Numbered from the stretch's first letter, positions 34,903-48,722 are shown. The stretch is 64,000 nt of DNA from Lantana camara (GCA_037501455.1 CM074860.1:43596501-43660500); one strand, 5' to 3'. Made by a program: numbers and translations. Notes: generated from the sequence alone by a model not told the origin.

Positions 34903-37900
34903 TGTAATGCCCCCACCCGTACTGGAACAAGAGGAGAGCGGCGTCTCAACCCCTGCACTGAAGCACCTCCCAAGTAATGGTGTGAGCCATCACTCAAGAA
35001 ATACTCCAGCGAACGGCTGTCTATCTCAGAACTATACATGTATAACGATGTGGCTATGCAGCGGAAAATCAGAGTATTTTAAAACTTTTCAAAACATGTG
35101 CGTGATGGCATGTAACAAGCAAGAACATATTGATCGTGTAAGAGAGACTTGGCATATCATAACATGTAACATATTCACATATAAATACCGATATAGCAGA
35201 GTTCAAAATATTGGTAGCAGAGTAGCAGAAAGAGTATAACAAAAATACTCAAGTATTCAGAGACATAAAGTGATGCAGCCATAAAACATATGCAGGACAC
35301 AAAAGGAAGTAACACTAAGTCCTGACTGAAACAAAAATGACAATCTAGAGCTTCAAGATACCTGTAGACTGCGGCTACAAGACCTGAAACCACCAGGCAA
35401 GAAAACGGGAGAGGTATTAGTCAAAAGGACTAAGTGAGGATTACTTTAAAGAAAGTACTGAGTGATAAAGAACTTGAAATAAAGTTTAGAACTGTTTAAT
35501 GCAATGCTTTAAAGAAGAACTTGAACAAGTTCGATTGATAAAACTCTTTTGAATGTAATGCTGTAAAAGAATGCACGTTTTAAAACACTTTCATGAATGC
35601 TATCACACGCGCACACATATGTTGTAGATGGTTCATAGTTCTTTCATAAAACGGGATAAGGGTAAAGTGAACTTTTTCAATTATGAACCATCTTTTATGA
35701 AACAGAATTTTGCCCGCAAGCTAGGCTTCTCCATCCTTACTCCAGAAAACATGATTTCGTAGGGTATCGGACCGAGGTCAACAATAACTCTACACATAGT
35801 AGAGTATCAGACCAAGGTCAACAATACCCCACTAACACATACAACCATGCACCATCCTCCATCGATTGTCACTTCGGGTAGCTAGCCCTAGGCAACCTGT
35901 AAACATGTAATGAGAACAGATTTGTTGTCCGTTCCCAGACAGACTGTCTTGACTTAACAAACCACCTGTTAAAAGTCGGTGTCAATTTTCTAAGTGTGGC
36001 GGCCGGTATTGGTGATGTCGTTGGCACACACCTCCCGAAAATCACCTCCACACATAACCGCCGGGCCCAAACTGTAAACTGTATGCTTGCATTTCAAGAT
36101 TAGCAGTGACCAGAGTACCACTCCAGTATGCTAACAATAACATGTGAAACTGTAACTGTAACAGATGATGTTGTTTGTAAACATGTGATGCTGTCTGTAA
36201 ACATGTGATACTGTCTGTAAAACTGTACTTTCAAAACATATGCAGATCATGTAACTGTCTTTGAACAAGAATGCAAAACTTTGGAAAGCATGTGCTGTAG
36301 ATCAAGGTATACTATTAAAGTATGAATGATCCTTTCAAAAGAATGTCCCGATAAAAGTGATAGTTCAAAACGAGGTTTAGCTTTGAATTTCAAAACATAT
36401 GATACGATAGTCTAATCGTGGTTCAAGTTGGAAAACATTTATAACTTCACCTCACCTATTAGTAACAAAAGGTAGCTAGATAGATTATGCTGTGCCATGG
36501 GGATCCCAGTGCTCAACTTTAACTCCTGTAGGTGGTGTACTAGAGTGAGCTTAAGAACTAAGACCCACTACTAACCAAGATGCATATGAAATGCAGGAAA
36601 CAAAGAACAAGGAACATGTAAAGAACATGTAACACAAGAGAGTAATACCATTTAAGGTATTCAAGAAAGGTAACACACAAAGGAATACGTTAAAGTGAGT
36701 TACTCTTAACATGAGACTATGATCTTACTATAACCGAGTAAGCTTTAGCCAAATTATGAATCCTATCGCAAACTTTAAGTTAAGAAACAAGTCCACGAAA
36801 GAAAACACATTTTGAAAACATATTTTAGACACTGGATATGGAAACCCTAGGTGCAAATGCCTATTAAGAAAGCACAAGTTTTATTTCATTTTTACTATTA
36901 AAAAGTACTATTCAAAATTACTATTCAAGATTACTATTCACAAGTTACTATTCACATGTCGGGTCAAACCCTTACTATACACACACACCTACACACACAG
37001 CATGCACGTACACACACACACACCCCCTAATTAAATTATGATCTTGATTATAACCTATAGTTTCAAGTTCATGTTATAATAATCAAGTGTGATCTAGGTT
37101 AAAGGTATAACCTTTGGTTAAGAGATCCAATTAAGGCATAAGATCAAGTTATGAAACACTATTCTATCTTAGGTTATAACATGTGACACTATTAAAGTGT
37201 ATAACATATGATCAAGGCTCTATTCCATTAATCCATATCATATCATAAGCTCAATTCATAATTCAAGAATCATATAGCAATGTGACAACATGTCGCAACA
37301 TATATCATATCATATCATAAACCTTTAGGCATGTAACATGTAACAATTTAATTCAATACCAACATGTAACAAGTTGTGACATAATTAATTGTAAATCACT
37401 ATTCCATTAGCTAGCATGCATGAACATAATTCAAATTCCATAATCATGCATCAATTCTCATAATATAACAACCATATCACAAGATCATAGCATATACTAG
37501 AGCAATTCATAACATATTCAAGCATATACTAAACAATTGAAACATATAAACAACTATTCAAACATATCATGAAAACTATATAATAAATGCATAAAATAAA
37601 ACCTATATGGGTTAGGGAAGACCCTAAGACCCAACCTAAACATAATATAAATATACCATAACATAAAAACATAAACTAAACTAAAACATAACATAAACTA
37701 AAGCATAAAAATAAAACAACTAACCTAAACTCAAAGGGGGGGAGTGACGGCAAGAGGGGGAGAGGGAGAGGAAGAAAGAGAGTTGTTAACACAACATATG
37801 AGCAAGGATTCTAATGCCTCTTGCCCACTATTTCTAGTTGAAGAGAAGCCCCTCACCTTGGAAATAAAATGTAGGGAAGGGTATGAGAGAAAAAGTGGAA

Positions 37901-39078
37901 TAGCTTCTCTTGGAAGCTTTAGGTATTATGAAGGTAAAATGGGACTATAAAACATTTTACCGTTAAAAAGTTGAAAACGTAGAATGAATAGTGAATTCTC
38001 ACGTACGAACCTTCAAAATTTCAAGCTATGGTTTGAATCAAGAGTTGTAAATCATCTCAAAAATCTTGAAATAGCTCAAGTAGTGCAAATCCAGAGAGAA
38101 AACATTTTCCTAATGAAAACCGTTCGTAGAAGGAATAGTGAAGTAGGGTTTTCGTACACATTTTCAATAAAACAAAGTTCAGAATAGATTTCCAAGTCAA
38201 GAATGATTTCAAAAGACTTGTCTCGACTCAAGGGTCGATTTGACTGTAAACTTGGGTAGGAAAAGTTATCGGAATCAAAAGCTCATTTTCAGATGAATAG
38301 TTACTTTGGTCGGTAAGTTCCAAAAATACCCTTATGGTTCAAGAAAGACTCTCTGAGCTCGGGAAACAAGTTCAAATGATAGAATCGACTATAAAACATT
38401 TTACCGTTAAAAAGTTGAAAACGTAGAATGAATAGTGAATTCTCACGTACGAAAGTACGCTTCAAAATTTCAAGCTAGGGTTTGAATCAAGAGTTGTAAA
38501 ACATCTCAAAAATCTTGAAATAGCTCAAGTAGTGCAAATCCAGAGAGAAAACATTTTCCGAATGAAAACCGTTCGTAGAAGGAATAGTGAACTAGGGTTT
38601 TCGTAAACATTTTCAATAAAACAAAGTTCAGAATAGATTTTCAAGTCAAGAATGATTTCAAAAGACTTGTCTCGACTCAAGGGTCGATTTGACTGTAAAC
38701 TTGGGTAGGAAAAGATATCGGAATCAAAAGCTCATTTTCAGATGAATAGTTACTTTGGTCGGTAATTTCCAAAAATACCCTTATGGTTCAAGAAAGACTC
38801 TCTGAGCTCGGGAAACAAGTTCAAACGATAGAGAAACATGTGTGGTGAACTTCTAGGGTTCGAGTAACAATATGAACAAGGTAGGCTCGGGTTATCAATA
38901 GTAAACTGTATCAAAGGTCAACAATTCCCCCTTAAAACATGTCAGATCATATACGAGCAAAAAGTTCATGTAAGAATGCAATGCATGATGGTTCAAAAAG
39001 TTGGATCATGGTCTATAAACGCTTTACCAATGCCCTTAACTTAATGTTTTCATCCAGGCCCTGTTTTGGGGTGTTACA
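34903..39078 (-). mobile_element. Solo LTR G (4.2 kb)
   Basis: The block starts TGTAATGCCCC and ends GGGGTGTTACA (plus strand). It has LTR ends in minus orientation and is flanked by GTTCC at 34898-34902 and 39079-39083. There is no internal region, so it is a solo LTR left by LTR-LTR recombination. It has CA-rich tracts near 36980-37025, AT-rich sequence, a 454-bp tandem duplication, and a U5-type hairpin TTAGTC-CTTTT-GACTAA (element strand, 35417-35433). No gene is supported. Confidence 0.9.
37944..38836 (-). repeat. 454-bp tandem duplication in solo LTR G
   Basis: Sequence from ACTATAAAACATTTTACCG at 37944 restarts at 38398, and the second copy runs to about 38836. The copies are nearly identical, with a small insertion (GAAAGTACG region) in the second. 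Confidence 0.9.
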
Positions 39079-39083
39079 GTTCC

Positions 39084-40233
39084 GGCCCTTAGTTCAAAAT
39101 GGGAAGGGTCGTTCCCAGCTCCCTGAAGTTGCTCCCCGAAGATGGGAACGGCCGTTCCGGCTTACAAGCCAAAACGGGAAGGGTCGTTCCCGTCCTCGCC
39201 GCCATGCACATCATTCAAAATATGGGAACAGACGTTCCCCAATACAAAGGGAACGGGAAGGGTCGTTCCCGCTACGCATAAGATACAGAAAACAGAGCAG
39301 AAGAACAGGGGAGGCACGAATCAACCTCCCAATCATTCCAAACATTTATAATTCAATCTCTAACTACATAATTCATAAAAGGAACATGCTAGTATACTAA
39401 ATATACAATAAAATCCAACCTAAGCACCTATTTCATGCCTTGATCATCAAAATCATCCTTTCAAGCTAATATATCAACCTAACATATAACTCCATAATTC
39501 TCAAGATTTATGCATGAATTTCAAACCTAAAGCTCAGAATCATAATTCTAACATCATATAAGCAAGTTATTACATAGAAATCATAACCCTAGTTTCATAT
39601 AAAATTCTCAAGAAATCACATATAACTTCCCAACTCTACCTTTGAAGAAGTTAGAAGAAGAAGATGAAGGAAAGATGATGCTTGAGCCCTAATCATGCAA
39701 TTCCTTAACAACTTCTAGCATGGAGATGATGGTTTCCTCCTTCCCTCTCCATGGTGTTGGTTCGGTGGAGGTAGGAAGCAAATTGGGGTGTTTGGAATGA
39801 AAATGAAAAATGATGATTGTGGAAGAGATGCATATATCGATATATCTTGGCAAATATGGAGTATTTGCAACTAAATCCTCCAAACATATAAGTCATGCAA
39901 TTAAGGATGCAAGGTTTGCAAATTGATCAATTAAACCCAAGAACTAATTATGCAATTTAGTCCTCACATTTACAAGAATAATCATTTAGGCACAAGTATG
40001 CAATTAATTCATGATCGATAATTTTTTCACGTAGCAATTAAATTCACTTTATCAAATAATTCTCAAGTTAACACGTATTCCCACATTTTCATGTAATCAT
40101 GTTGGAACTTAATTTATAAAATTAATAGAAAACATATATAAATCGGGATAAATGAGAGAAATAAATAAAATCCTAACGCTCGAAACTAACACGTGTCAAG
40201 CGTACCTGACTGTCTGGAAATTGGGCCGTTACA
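39084..40233 (-). repeat. Element E 3' LTR, inner part
   Basis: It resumes in the palindrome array (39084-39275), passes through AT-rich sequence related to the element B LTR, and ends GGGCCGTTACA. The reverse complement is the B-type LTR start TGTAACGGCCCAATTTCC. The three E pieces add up to about 2.6 kb, close to the length of the B LTR. Confidence 0.88.
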
Positions 40234-40471
40234 ACGCTCTCCCCCTTAAGAGAATCCGTCCTCGGATTCCTTGTCCTAAATTCCTGGCATTTAATTAACT
40301 CTTACGTGTTCATCCCACGCGGGTTAGCTACTCCCCGTCAGGGATTAGTTCGAAAGAGGTCTTCAATCCACAAGGTCCTCCAATGTGCGTGAAATCACGA
40401 CCCTCAACTTTCAGGAACCTAGTTGCTTGAGAAAAATCTACCTTTTACTAGAACAAGTTGACAAGTAACCA

Positions 40472-40580
40472 AAATAGTGAGAGTGCCTCGTTTCTCAACA
40501 ACCAACAAGAGAACCCCGTCTCTCGAGCAAGCAACAAGAGAACCCCGTCTCTTGACAACCCTGAGAGAATCCCCGTCTCT
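40472..40580 (-). repeat. GAGAGACGGGG...TCTCTC hairpin repeats (element E)
   Basis: Four units with arms GAGAGAC/TCTCTC lie at the same position as in element B. Spacing is about 28-33 bases. Confidence 0.82.
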
Positions 40581-41387
40581 CACGCACACAAAATAAAATT
40601 CAAGCGAGCACTTAGATAAGCATTTACAATTAACACACAAGGAGCAAGTAGAAATTATCAGTTATGCAACTTATTGTTCACATAAAACAATTAGCAGTAA
40701 ACAAGGAATCATATCCAGGAATAACAAAATAATAATAAAAAAATAATAATAAAATAATGGTGCACGTGGTATGCATGATTAAGTGTACCGTTCACCGAGG
40801 ATTGTAGTTCTTGCACTAAAATAATTCGGCCGAATACTTGATTCTTTAGTTGAGATTTTTCTCGCTTTGCCCCGCTACGGTTCGATATTCCCCTTCTTGA
40901 TAATCATCTTAGCTCCAGTGCTATTTTCTAACATAATCCGTAAATCATCATTAATCACCACATCTTCATACCTGTATTTAACCTGAGATTTACCGGTTGC
41001 ACCCTTCTTAAATTAATTACCACATTCACTTTCGGGTTTTGGAATGGAAAACAACCCTAGGTTTCTTGTCATAGAGGGGTTGTATATTTAAGCTTAAAAG
41101 ACTGGCTTTGTGCTCCAAGCAGGCTCTTATCCAACAACCAGAGAGAACAGGTTTTACCATTTCCTCAACCTCCTTAGTAGAAGTAACACATTTCCCGAAG
41201 CAAGGGTCTTAAACTCTTTATTTGGAATCCGAAAGTTTAGCTCCTATTCCATTATAAGATAACACGGCGGAACCATTGATACCATTAAGATCTTTGGTTC
41301 CATGACTATTTTTAGTCGAATTGTTTACCCTGTCCATTTCATGAAGGTTTCCCTTTACGGCGGATGTTTGATACAAAAAAGGAACGA

Positions 41388-41469
41388 GGTCGTCATCCCT
41401 TGAGAGTAACTCAGCAAGCACACTTGTATAGAAACCGAAGGGATCAAGTCCTAGTGAAACGTCTTCCAA
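41388..41469 (-). pseudogene. Conserved peptide remnant in element E
   Basis: The frame reads EDVSLGLDPFGFYTSVLAEL and continues LSRDDD, closely matching the peptide in element B. The surrounding frame soon loses similarity. The function is unknown to me. Confidence 0.4.
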
Positions 41470-42360
41470 TTGGTCCCTAAAATTTTATGATGTACCCAAC
41501 AACTCTGCAAAAGATCTTGAAAGAGACGATCAATTAGCTTTAATTTTCTTGGACGTGTTCACGACAACTGGTATATTTACGGAAGCGACGCCGGCAGCAC
41601 GAATGAAAGGGCGATGTGCAGTTACAGGCATCTGTAGGATATAAGTAACAACTTCGTAAGAAAACTCTTGCCGGAGTTAACCTATTAAAGCTTGGGATTG
41701 ACTCCGAGTATTAACCAAGTTGAATCTTTTTCTATTTACTGAGTCAATTGACACCCTGACACACACACCCTTTAACGACATCCATATTCTGAAAATAGTA
41801 ATAAAGCGAAGGTACTGTCGATGATGGGACTTTTCTTTGTGTAAGAGGGAGAAAAAGACTTGAGGTATTGAAACTTCCTTCATACGATTCCGATAAAGGC
41901 TCCAGGAAGAATAAATTTTCTTGAAGTTTCCCGACCGACTCTCCCCCCTAAGAAATAGGACATTTCTAATTTCTTAAGTTTGTTCTGTTTTTTTCCCAAT
42001 TGCAAGCTTCTCTGCTGGTTCAAATCCTGTAACCTTCCTCGTCCTATTTCCTGTTAACGACATACTCAACTTGAAGCTCACCGACTACCACCACTCTGAT
42101 CTGATAACTGAATTTTTCCGATATCCCACAATCCGACAAAACATGATCAGCCATTAAAGTCCTTTAGGTGATGGTTGTAGATTCCTGCTATCCGTGAAAG
42201 GCAATATTCCTGTACTTGCCACCTATTACTTCCAGAGAGTTGACATTCGCAAGATCAACACCATGACCTGAAGCAAGGAAAGTTCACTCTCCTGCACCAC
42301 TATATTTCCAAGATGCTGGCAAATTTCTGAAGGTAGAAGAAACCACAGATCATTTTAAAA

Positions 42361-44677
42361 CCGTAAAGGTATGACGTAGGCGCGCGATTTAAATTATGTA
42401 AATTCATATTCTTTATTCTTTTCATTCTTATTTTAATTACTTCTTACGACTTTGAATGATTCTTATATGAATATGAATTTTGGTCTATGCTTATTATATG
42501 TTTTCGAGTTTATTTGTTGAGCTTCTGAATTAATTGTTTCGTTTGGAACCTAAAGGCGGCTAAAACGCTTTTAGCGCACCTTGGGTTCCAATGTGTGCAT
42601 TTTGAGCTCGGGAATTAGGATTCGAATTCCGTCACTACCGTTGAACTCGTTTCGACGATTTGGGTTCGATGGACTAAGCCTTCTAACATTTTAAGCCTAT
42701 TCGATACTCCGAAATCCGACCGGAAACTTATCTCACTCCTATATGACTACCTTTCACCTATTTGCACTTTAGTCCCTCAATTCTTAACACATTACCCTCC
42801 ACCTTGGCCCTACAACCCACCAACACCATACACTATCATCTCTCCCCTCCCATTCTCGGTATACACATGAAAAGAGAGAATAATTACAACAATTTTGGAT
42901 CTTAAACCCTTCAACCCGTCACTATTCACCCCAAGGAGAGATTGAGCTCTAATCTCCATTTTCTTCAAACTTCTTCAAGGGGTAAGCTAGTATTTGATGT
43001 ATACTTGAGTATGTGGTCATTTTGAGCTATTAATTCCATGCTTTGAGCTATGTTTGGTGTGATTATGGAGCATGGCATGAATTATGAGGGTTTGATGATC
43101 TTATACATTTCATGGAGTTAAGCTTTGATTTGAAGATATGTATATGATCCCGTATGACTCTAATTTGATTATGACTCCCCTTTTGATTATGGTTGAGCAT
43201 GGTGAAAGTTACCATTAATGGAATTCAAATTCTTGCATGAGAATCCTTGAGATATATGATGATTCTTGAACTTTGTGATAGTTGGGAGATTATATGTTGA
43301 TTATAGAGTGATTTGCCTTGATTTGCATGAGTTTTGTAGCTTGTTGTTATTGTTGCGTGCCTGCTCTGCTTCTCCCTCTGTTTTTTGGCGTAGAGTTACT
43401 ATTGCTGCTGTAATGTTTTTTCGAAGACAAAAGGCCAACACGGCCGTGTCAGCTTTGTGCATGTTTTCGACATGGCCGTGTCAGCCTCTCGACTCGAGGC
43501 AAATTATTTTTATAAAATCGGACACGGCCGTGTCCATTTTGAACTAAAACTCAACACGGCCGTGTCAGCGTCGCGACTTAAGCTCCTGAATTAATTTTAA
43601 TCGGACACGGTCGTGCCTATTTTCAACTAAAACCCAACACGGTCGTGCCATTTGAAAAAAAAAGGGCGGCGGCAATTGCTCGTTTTATCGCTTCGTTGTT
43701 TTTCTTTGTATTTTCTTTCTTCTTTTATGACTCATATGCAATGATGGCCTGTTATATTACGTGTTATGTGCATTGTTTTGAATTTATGACCTTATTTGAT
43801 ATGAATGGTGTGAATATGAATTGGTAGAATTTATTTGGCATGTTTATGCATTTCATTTGCATTCTTTGCATTCATAAGCATTGCCTTACGTCTATCTGGT
43901 TCATATTTGAGTCTAAGTCTCGGATCTTGTTTTCTTTTGTGTTTCAGAACCTCTTCCAGTCGTGCAAGAGCCCGAAGCTTAGGTAGTTGGTAGCCGTTTC
44001 GATCCTACTTTTTGTCTGTTTTGCTAAGGTGAGGTTAGGATCTTTTATACTAGTTAAACGAGCTATGGCCGAATATGTGTTGTTTCCTCACACCATATGC
44101 GAACATATACATATATTAAATACGAGTGCTTAAGCTATGTTATGATCTTGTGAATAAGTTTTACGGTTATGAAAATGGTATAAATATGAGCATATGTAAG
44201 CTATGGTTTTTTAAAAATTGTTTACGTTATGTTTGAGCGAGTATGCCCTGAAAGATGGGAATTGGTATTTGGTAAGGTATCTTGGGCCCCGGGAATTGTG
44301 GGTAAGGATGCCCGGGACGGCAAGGGCCGTCGGGTTAAGCCTGTGCATGATTTCCATTCGTAGTGTTACGCGCGATTCTTGGAGGTTGAGGAGGCGTGAT
44401 GCTCCGAGTACGTGGTGGGTTAGATACCCCTCGTACATACGTAAGTAGGTGGAAAGGGTTTGATTCCCGATCACCATGTTGTTGGGGATGGATTGATTTA
44501 TGATTTACGCTTTCCGTTTATGTATGGAGGAGTTTGGGAAAGTCCGTTCTCACCGGGCTTATGTTTATGTTATGTTATATTCGATATATCATGGATCGAG
44601 ATAGGTTTTCTCTTATATTATATGCTATCTTTAGAAAAGGTTTTCGTATGTAAAACCTTAGTCTTGATTCATGGCTA
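42361..44677 (+). repeat. LTR fragment H
   Basis: The start, CGTAAAGGTATGACGTA, matches LTR J about 25 bases inside its end, so the outer end is missing. It contains a pyrimidine-rich stretch, a donor-like GGG/GTAAGC at 42981/42982, and a six-copy palindrome array at 43436-43650. An exon-like 91-base block at 43948-44038 lies between GTGTTTCAG and CTAAG/GTGAGG. It ends where element I begins. The remainder, if present, lies beyond the window. No gene is supported. Confidence 0.72.
43436..43650 (+). repeat. ACACGGCCGTGT palindrome array (LTR H)
   Basis: Six copies (near 43438, 43469, 43520, 43553, 43603 and 43636) share the palindrome CACGGCCGTG or a one-base variant. The same motif is found in the H-type half of LTR C. 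Confidence 0.88.
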
Positions 44678-46705
44678 TGGTGACGCCCCGCTTCTCGATC
44701 AAGGTAGGGTTTGGCACGAGAGTGTACGATTTACCTTTCTATGCATGATTTATGTGGATTTATGCCTTAATTTGATAGACATTTGGTGCTTATGTGAAAA
44801 ATACGATTTACATGACTTATGTGGCTATTTGATATGATAAGTATGTGCTCGTATTGTGCTTAAAGAGTTTTGATAGCATGTTTTATAGTTCGACGAAACA
44901 ATGTGCTTATATGGACATTAAAGCATAATATAGGGACTATATGGTAAATTTATTTTCCAAGCCTGAAACTGGTTAGAACTTAATGAAATTGAATAGATAA
45001 TTGAATTACGAGTTCGTGGGTTCTTGAATCGCTCAATTCGGAGTTCGGACGAAGAAGTTATGGCCATTTTACGAAAAGTCAACACTTTTAAGCCTAAATG
45101 TTGACCTTCGACCCAATTTCAATTTTGACCCAATTTGAGATCCAATTTCACTTAAATCCGACCCGTATGACCCGCTCCATGATCCTATTCAGCTGACCCA
45201 AATCAGATCCTAAACACCAAACATAAGTTATGTTATTTTCCAAGAATCATATTCATTCTCTCCCAACACTTTTTCAAAGTCTATTCATATTCTCTCAACA
45301 ACTTCAAGCCACCTTCAAGCCATCTTCAAGAGCCAAGAGTGAAGGTTAAAGCTGGAGATTCAAGACTAAAGAACAAGATTTCTTCTTCGATTTTCAGCTC
45401 TCAAGGTAAGCTTATGTGCTCTTTTCATGGGTTTGTGTTATTGAAGCTTTTAAGCTTGAATATGAATCTAGGGTTCATGTTAGATGGATTAGATCCGAAA
45501 TTTATGATGGAAATATGTTTATCTTGATGCTAGGAACGATTCGATATAAGAATTTCTTGTTTTCATGTTCATTTGAAGATTTCACCATTAAAGCACTTTG
45601 AAGCTTTTCATAAGAACTTATGCATGTTCATGCCCTAGCTTGTTTTAACTTGATTTGATAATGGATTCATGTTCCTTATGCAATTTTATGAAGAATAGGA
45701 TGGGTTTCCTTGAGTTTCATGCTTATTTGAAGAATCCACCATTGATGACCTTTGAAGCTTTCTTGAGAATTCTTGCATGTTTATGTTCTTGTGTGATTTA
45801 ACTTGATTTGATGATCGATTCTTGTTCCTTGAGAAATTCCACGAAGAATGTGATTAATTACTTTGAGTTTCTTGCATGATTGTTGATTTCACCATTATTA
45901 TGCTTAAAGCTTTCATGAAACTTGTAGAAGATGAAGTTCTTGTATGAATTGCTAGCTTTCTTGATGTTTATATGTTCCTAAGTGATTTATTATGTAACTT
46001 GATGATTTATGATGCTTATTTGTGGTTTTGGAAGCTTAATTTCACGTTTTGGGGTGTTTTGAACTCATTTCCGTCGAGTTTGAAGTTGCTGTCACGTTTT
46101 TTTTAAGTTCTGGGCAGAATCCACTAGGGTGGATTTTTGCTGTGTAAAAATCCATGGGGGTGGATTTAAGGCAGTAGCTTCTGGACAATCCGCGAGGGTG
46201 GATTTTTTGTGAAGGAAAATCCATGGGGGTGGATTGTCCCCAGCCCTGTTTTCTTGATTCGTTTCACTTGTTTTGCCTCTCATTTGTTCCTTATTTATAT
46301 TATGTCTCTAATGTATTGTGACCTCATTATATGTTGTGACATCTCATGCATACCTTATATTATGATCTTTATACCTCAATCATGCTTAAGTTATCCTAAT
46401 TGATAAGTTACACGTTTAATTAAATTGTGTTAAGTATGATTCATAGGTCTCTTATTACATATGACTTGAGAACTTGATACATGACTTATATGATGCAATG
46501 TGATCATAATTCCCAATATATACCATCGTCGAACATTCCTTGCACCTCATTAGCATATTTGCATTCATGTCAAAGCCGTGCGTCGTCTTGTTGGTTTCGA
46601 GTCGAGTCTTACCTTTGTTGGTACATTGTCTTGTTAGGTGGTGAGTCTCCGGACATGTAACCTTCCTTGTTCGTGCTTGATCTTCTAGGTTCTTGGTAAA
46701 GGTGA
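44678..46705 (+). repeat. Element I 5' LTR, first part
   Basis: It begins TGGTGACGCCCCGC, where the 3' copy reads TGTGACGCCCCGC. It has a strong donor-like CAAG/GTAAGC at 45405/45406 and a hairpin array at 46117-46237. An exon-like segment from 46638 ends at AAAG/GTGA, exactly where solo LTR J is inserted. Confidence 0.88.
46117..46237 (+). repeat. AATCCA...TGGATT hairpin array (element I)
   Basis: Four inverted repeats occur: AATCCAC-TAGG-GTGGATT (46118-46135), AAATCCA-TGGGGG-TGGATTT (46148-46167), one near 46183-46204 and one near 46216-46235. The same array is at 63107-63226 in the 3' LTR. The motif is unrelated to those of the other LTR families, but the position in the LTR is equivalent. 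Confidence 0.85.
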
Positions 46706-47227
46706 TGTAGCACCCGAGCGTAAGGTACCACATCCCCCGCACTGAGACCCGACCCGTATATGAAATGGAAGTCCATACACATGCCAAATCTACGGCGAAC
46801 GGGGACACAACACACACGCTATGCTAGGCGGGACTAACCCTTAAACCAATCAACTCAAGATAACATAAAATCAGAGTTAAAATAAAATGCGGAAGCAAGA
46901 ACGACATAGCATATATACAATGAGCCACCAAGCTCCAAAAATAGATATACAAAAGCATTCAAGTTCAACGGCACTCACGGCCTACAAATCATAACGCTCC
47001 AAGCTATACTATGATCATATACAAAATAGCAACAAGAGTATGAATATGAGACTGAAAGGAAGTGCTAAACAAAAATGCAAGACCTAGACGACTTGTATTC
47101 CTGCCTAGCACTCCTATACCTGCACAAAACAACTGAAAACAACCGGGTTCAGTCTAAAGGAGACTGGTGGGTATAAAACAGGGCATAAGATATAATATCG
47201 CATAAATTAAACACATACATGCAAGCC

Positions 47228-47297
47228 CTAATCCCGTGTGAGGTTTGATAAGAATTTCCCAAGTGGTTAAAACAAAAGAAAACATCAACGGGATTAA
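47228..47297 (-). other. Inverted repeat with 50-nt spacer (solo LTR J)
   Basis: CTAATCCCGT at 47228-47237 pairs with ACGGGATTAA starting at 47288, nearly perfectly, with exactly 50 bases between. The stem sequence differs from those of B and F, but pairing is kept. Confidence 0.7.
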
Positions 47298-48589
47298 GAC
47301 GTTCATATTCATTCATAATTGTTCATAAGGGTTTATGGCCCGGCGAGTGGGCGTGCACAATCTCCAACCTACTACTCGTGTAATCATAATCAATTATTCA
47401 ATCATTCATTATCATACATATATCTTTTGTGCTCATAAATAACATGATCATAATCATTCATATACACCTTCTTCCTCCGGGTGGTGGACGGGCTTGCAAG
47501 ACCCGGCCACCGGTTCATACATAGGCCAATGGGGGTACATGAATCTCCCAAGGGCACTCAGCTCCCATTCCTCGCTAAACCTTCTAGCGAGGGCCGGTAT
47601 CGCCATAGTTTGGTTGGGACTAGTATATGGGATCCCCGTCAGCCCTTGCTTCCTCGGTTAGCCACATATACTAAGTCCCGGGGCCCGTGCAATCATAAAT
47701 CATAAATATGTCTTGCCAAACATAAGGTAGGGTTTCATAAATAAAAGGGGTCAAACGTTTGAAATCATTTACCCAAAATGACTCGATATACATAAATATA
47801 CTATTTTGGCTTAAAACCTTTCACATAAGGGATATATCGGTAACTTTAACTATTAGAAGAAAAACCCACCTTTACAAAGCAAAAGAAAGGCACAAGCGTC
47901 TCAATGCTCGCCTTCGTCTCCGACCAAACCCGAATATGTGCAAAAGAAAAGGTATGAGACTCAATAACCACATATGACGCTCGGCAATGAAGTGAATATG
48001 CCATGAATGCATAAATGATCATATTATATCATAAAAATGTTCATCTGCACTATTAAGGAATTTAAAACATATAATCAAATCATTCGTTCATATATTTCAT
48101 TCAATTTCATAAATTCATAAATTCATAACATTCATAACATTCATAATGCATATCAATTAATCCAAGAATTCATTTAATAATCATAACACATGATATTCAT
48201 ATTCACATTTAGGAATAAAAGAAATAAAACGTTCAAACAATAGTCGATAAAATAAATACGCGAAATAGAAATCAATTAATTCAACAATTGAATTAAATCA
48301 AATAATATTTAAAATATATAATATATAATATAATAAATATATAATAATTATATCATATCATATGTATATTTAATATATATATATATATACTCACACATGC
48401 ATGCACGTACACACACAACACACAAATACACAGCCATGCATATACATATAAATATTACATATTATACTTGCATGCAATTATACACACAAACCATGCACAC
48501 ACACAAGCCATGCATACATACGCACACACACTGTACAAATATATACAGCAAAACAGGGAAAAGAACGCAGGCAACAATTCAGGAAAAAC

Positions 48590-48722
48590 GGGGTGACACC
48601 CCCGTGTCACCTTCCAAGCCCAGACCGAGACACCCCCGTGTCTCGGTACAGCAACTCAGGCCAAGAAAGCACCCCCGTTCCGTGCTGGAAAGAGCAAAAA
48701 CGACACCCCCGTGTCTCGCAGC
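48590..48722 (-). repeat. CAC-CCCC-GTG hairpin array (solo LTR J)
   Basis: Hairpins share the core CAC, loop CCCC, GTG. They are GTGACAC/GTGTCAC at 48593-48610, ACCGAGACAC/GTGTCTCGGT at 48624-48647 (ten perfect pairs), AGCAC/GTGCT at 48668-48686 with a larger loop, and GACAC/GTGTC at about 48702-48715. Confidence 0.85.

Larger units (their letters stand above)
40234..42360 (-). mobile_element. Element E internal region, 3' half (non-autonomous, B family)
   Basis: Read on the minus strand it matches the 3' half of the element B internal region. It has the PPT (40234-40251), the hairpin GAATCCG-AGGA-CGGATTC (40252-40269), four hairpin repeats at 40472-40580, the conserved peptide remnant at about 41388-41469, and further homology to about 42350. 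No gag or pol motif is visible. It stops near 42360, where LTR fragment H begins, so the PBS and 5' LTR are missing. Confidence 0.8.
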
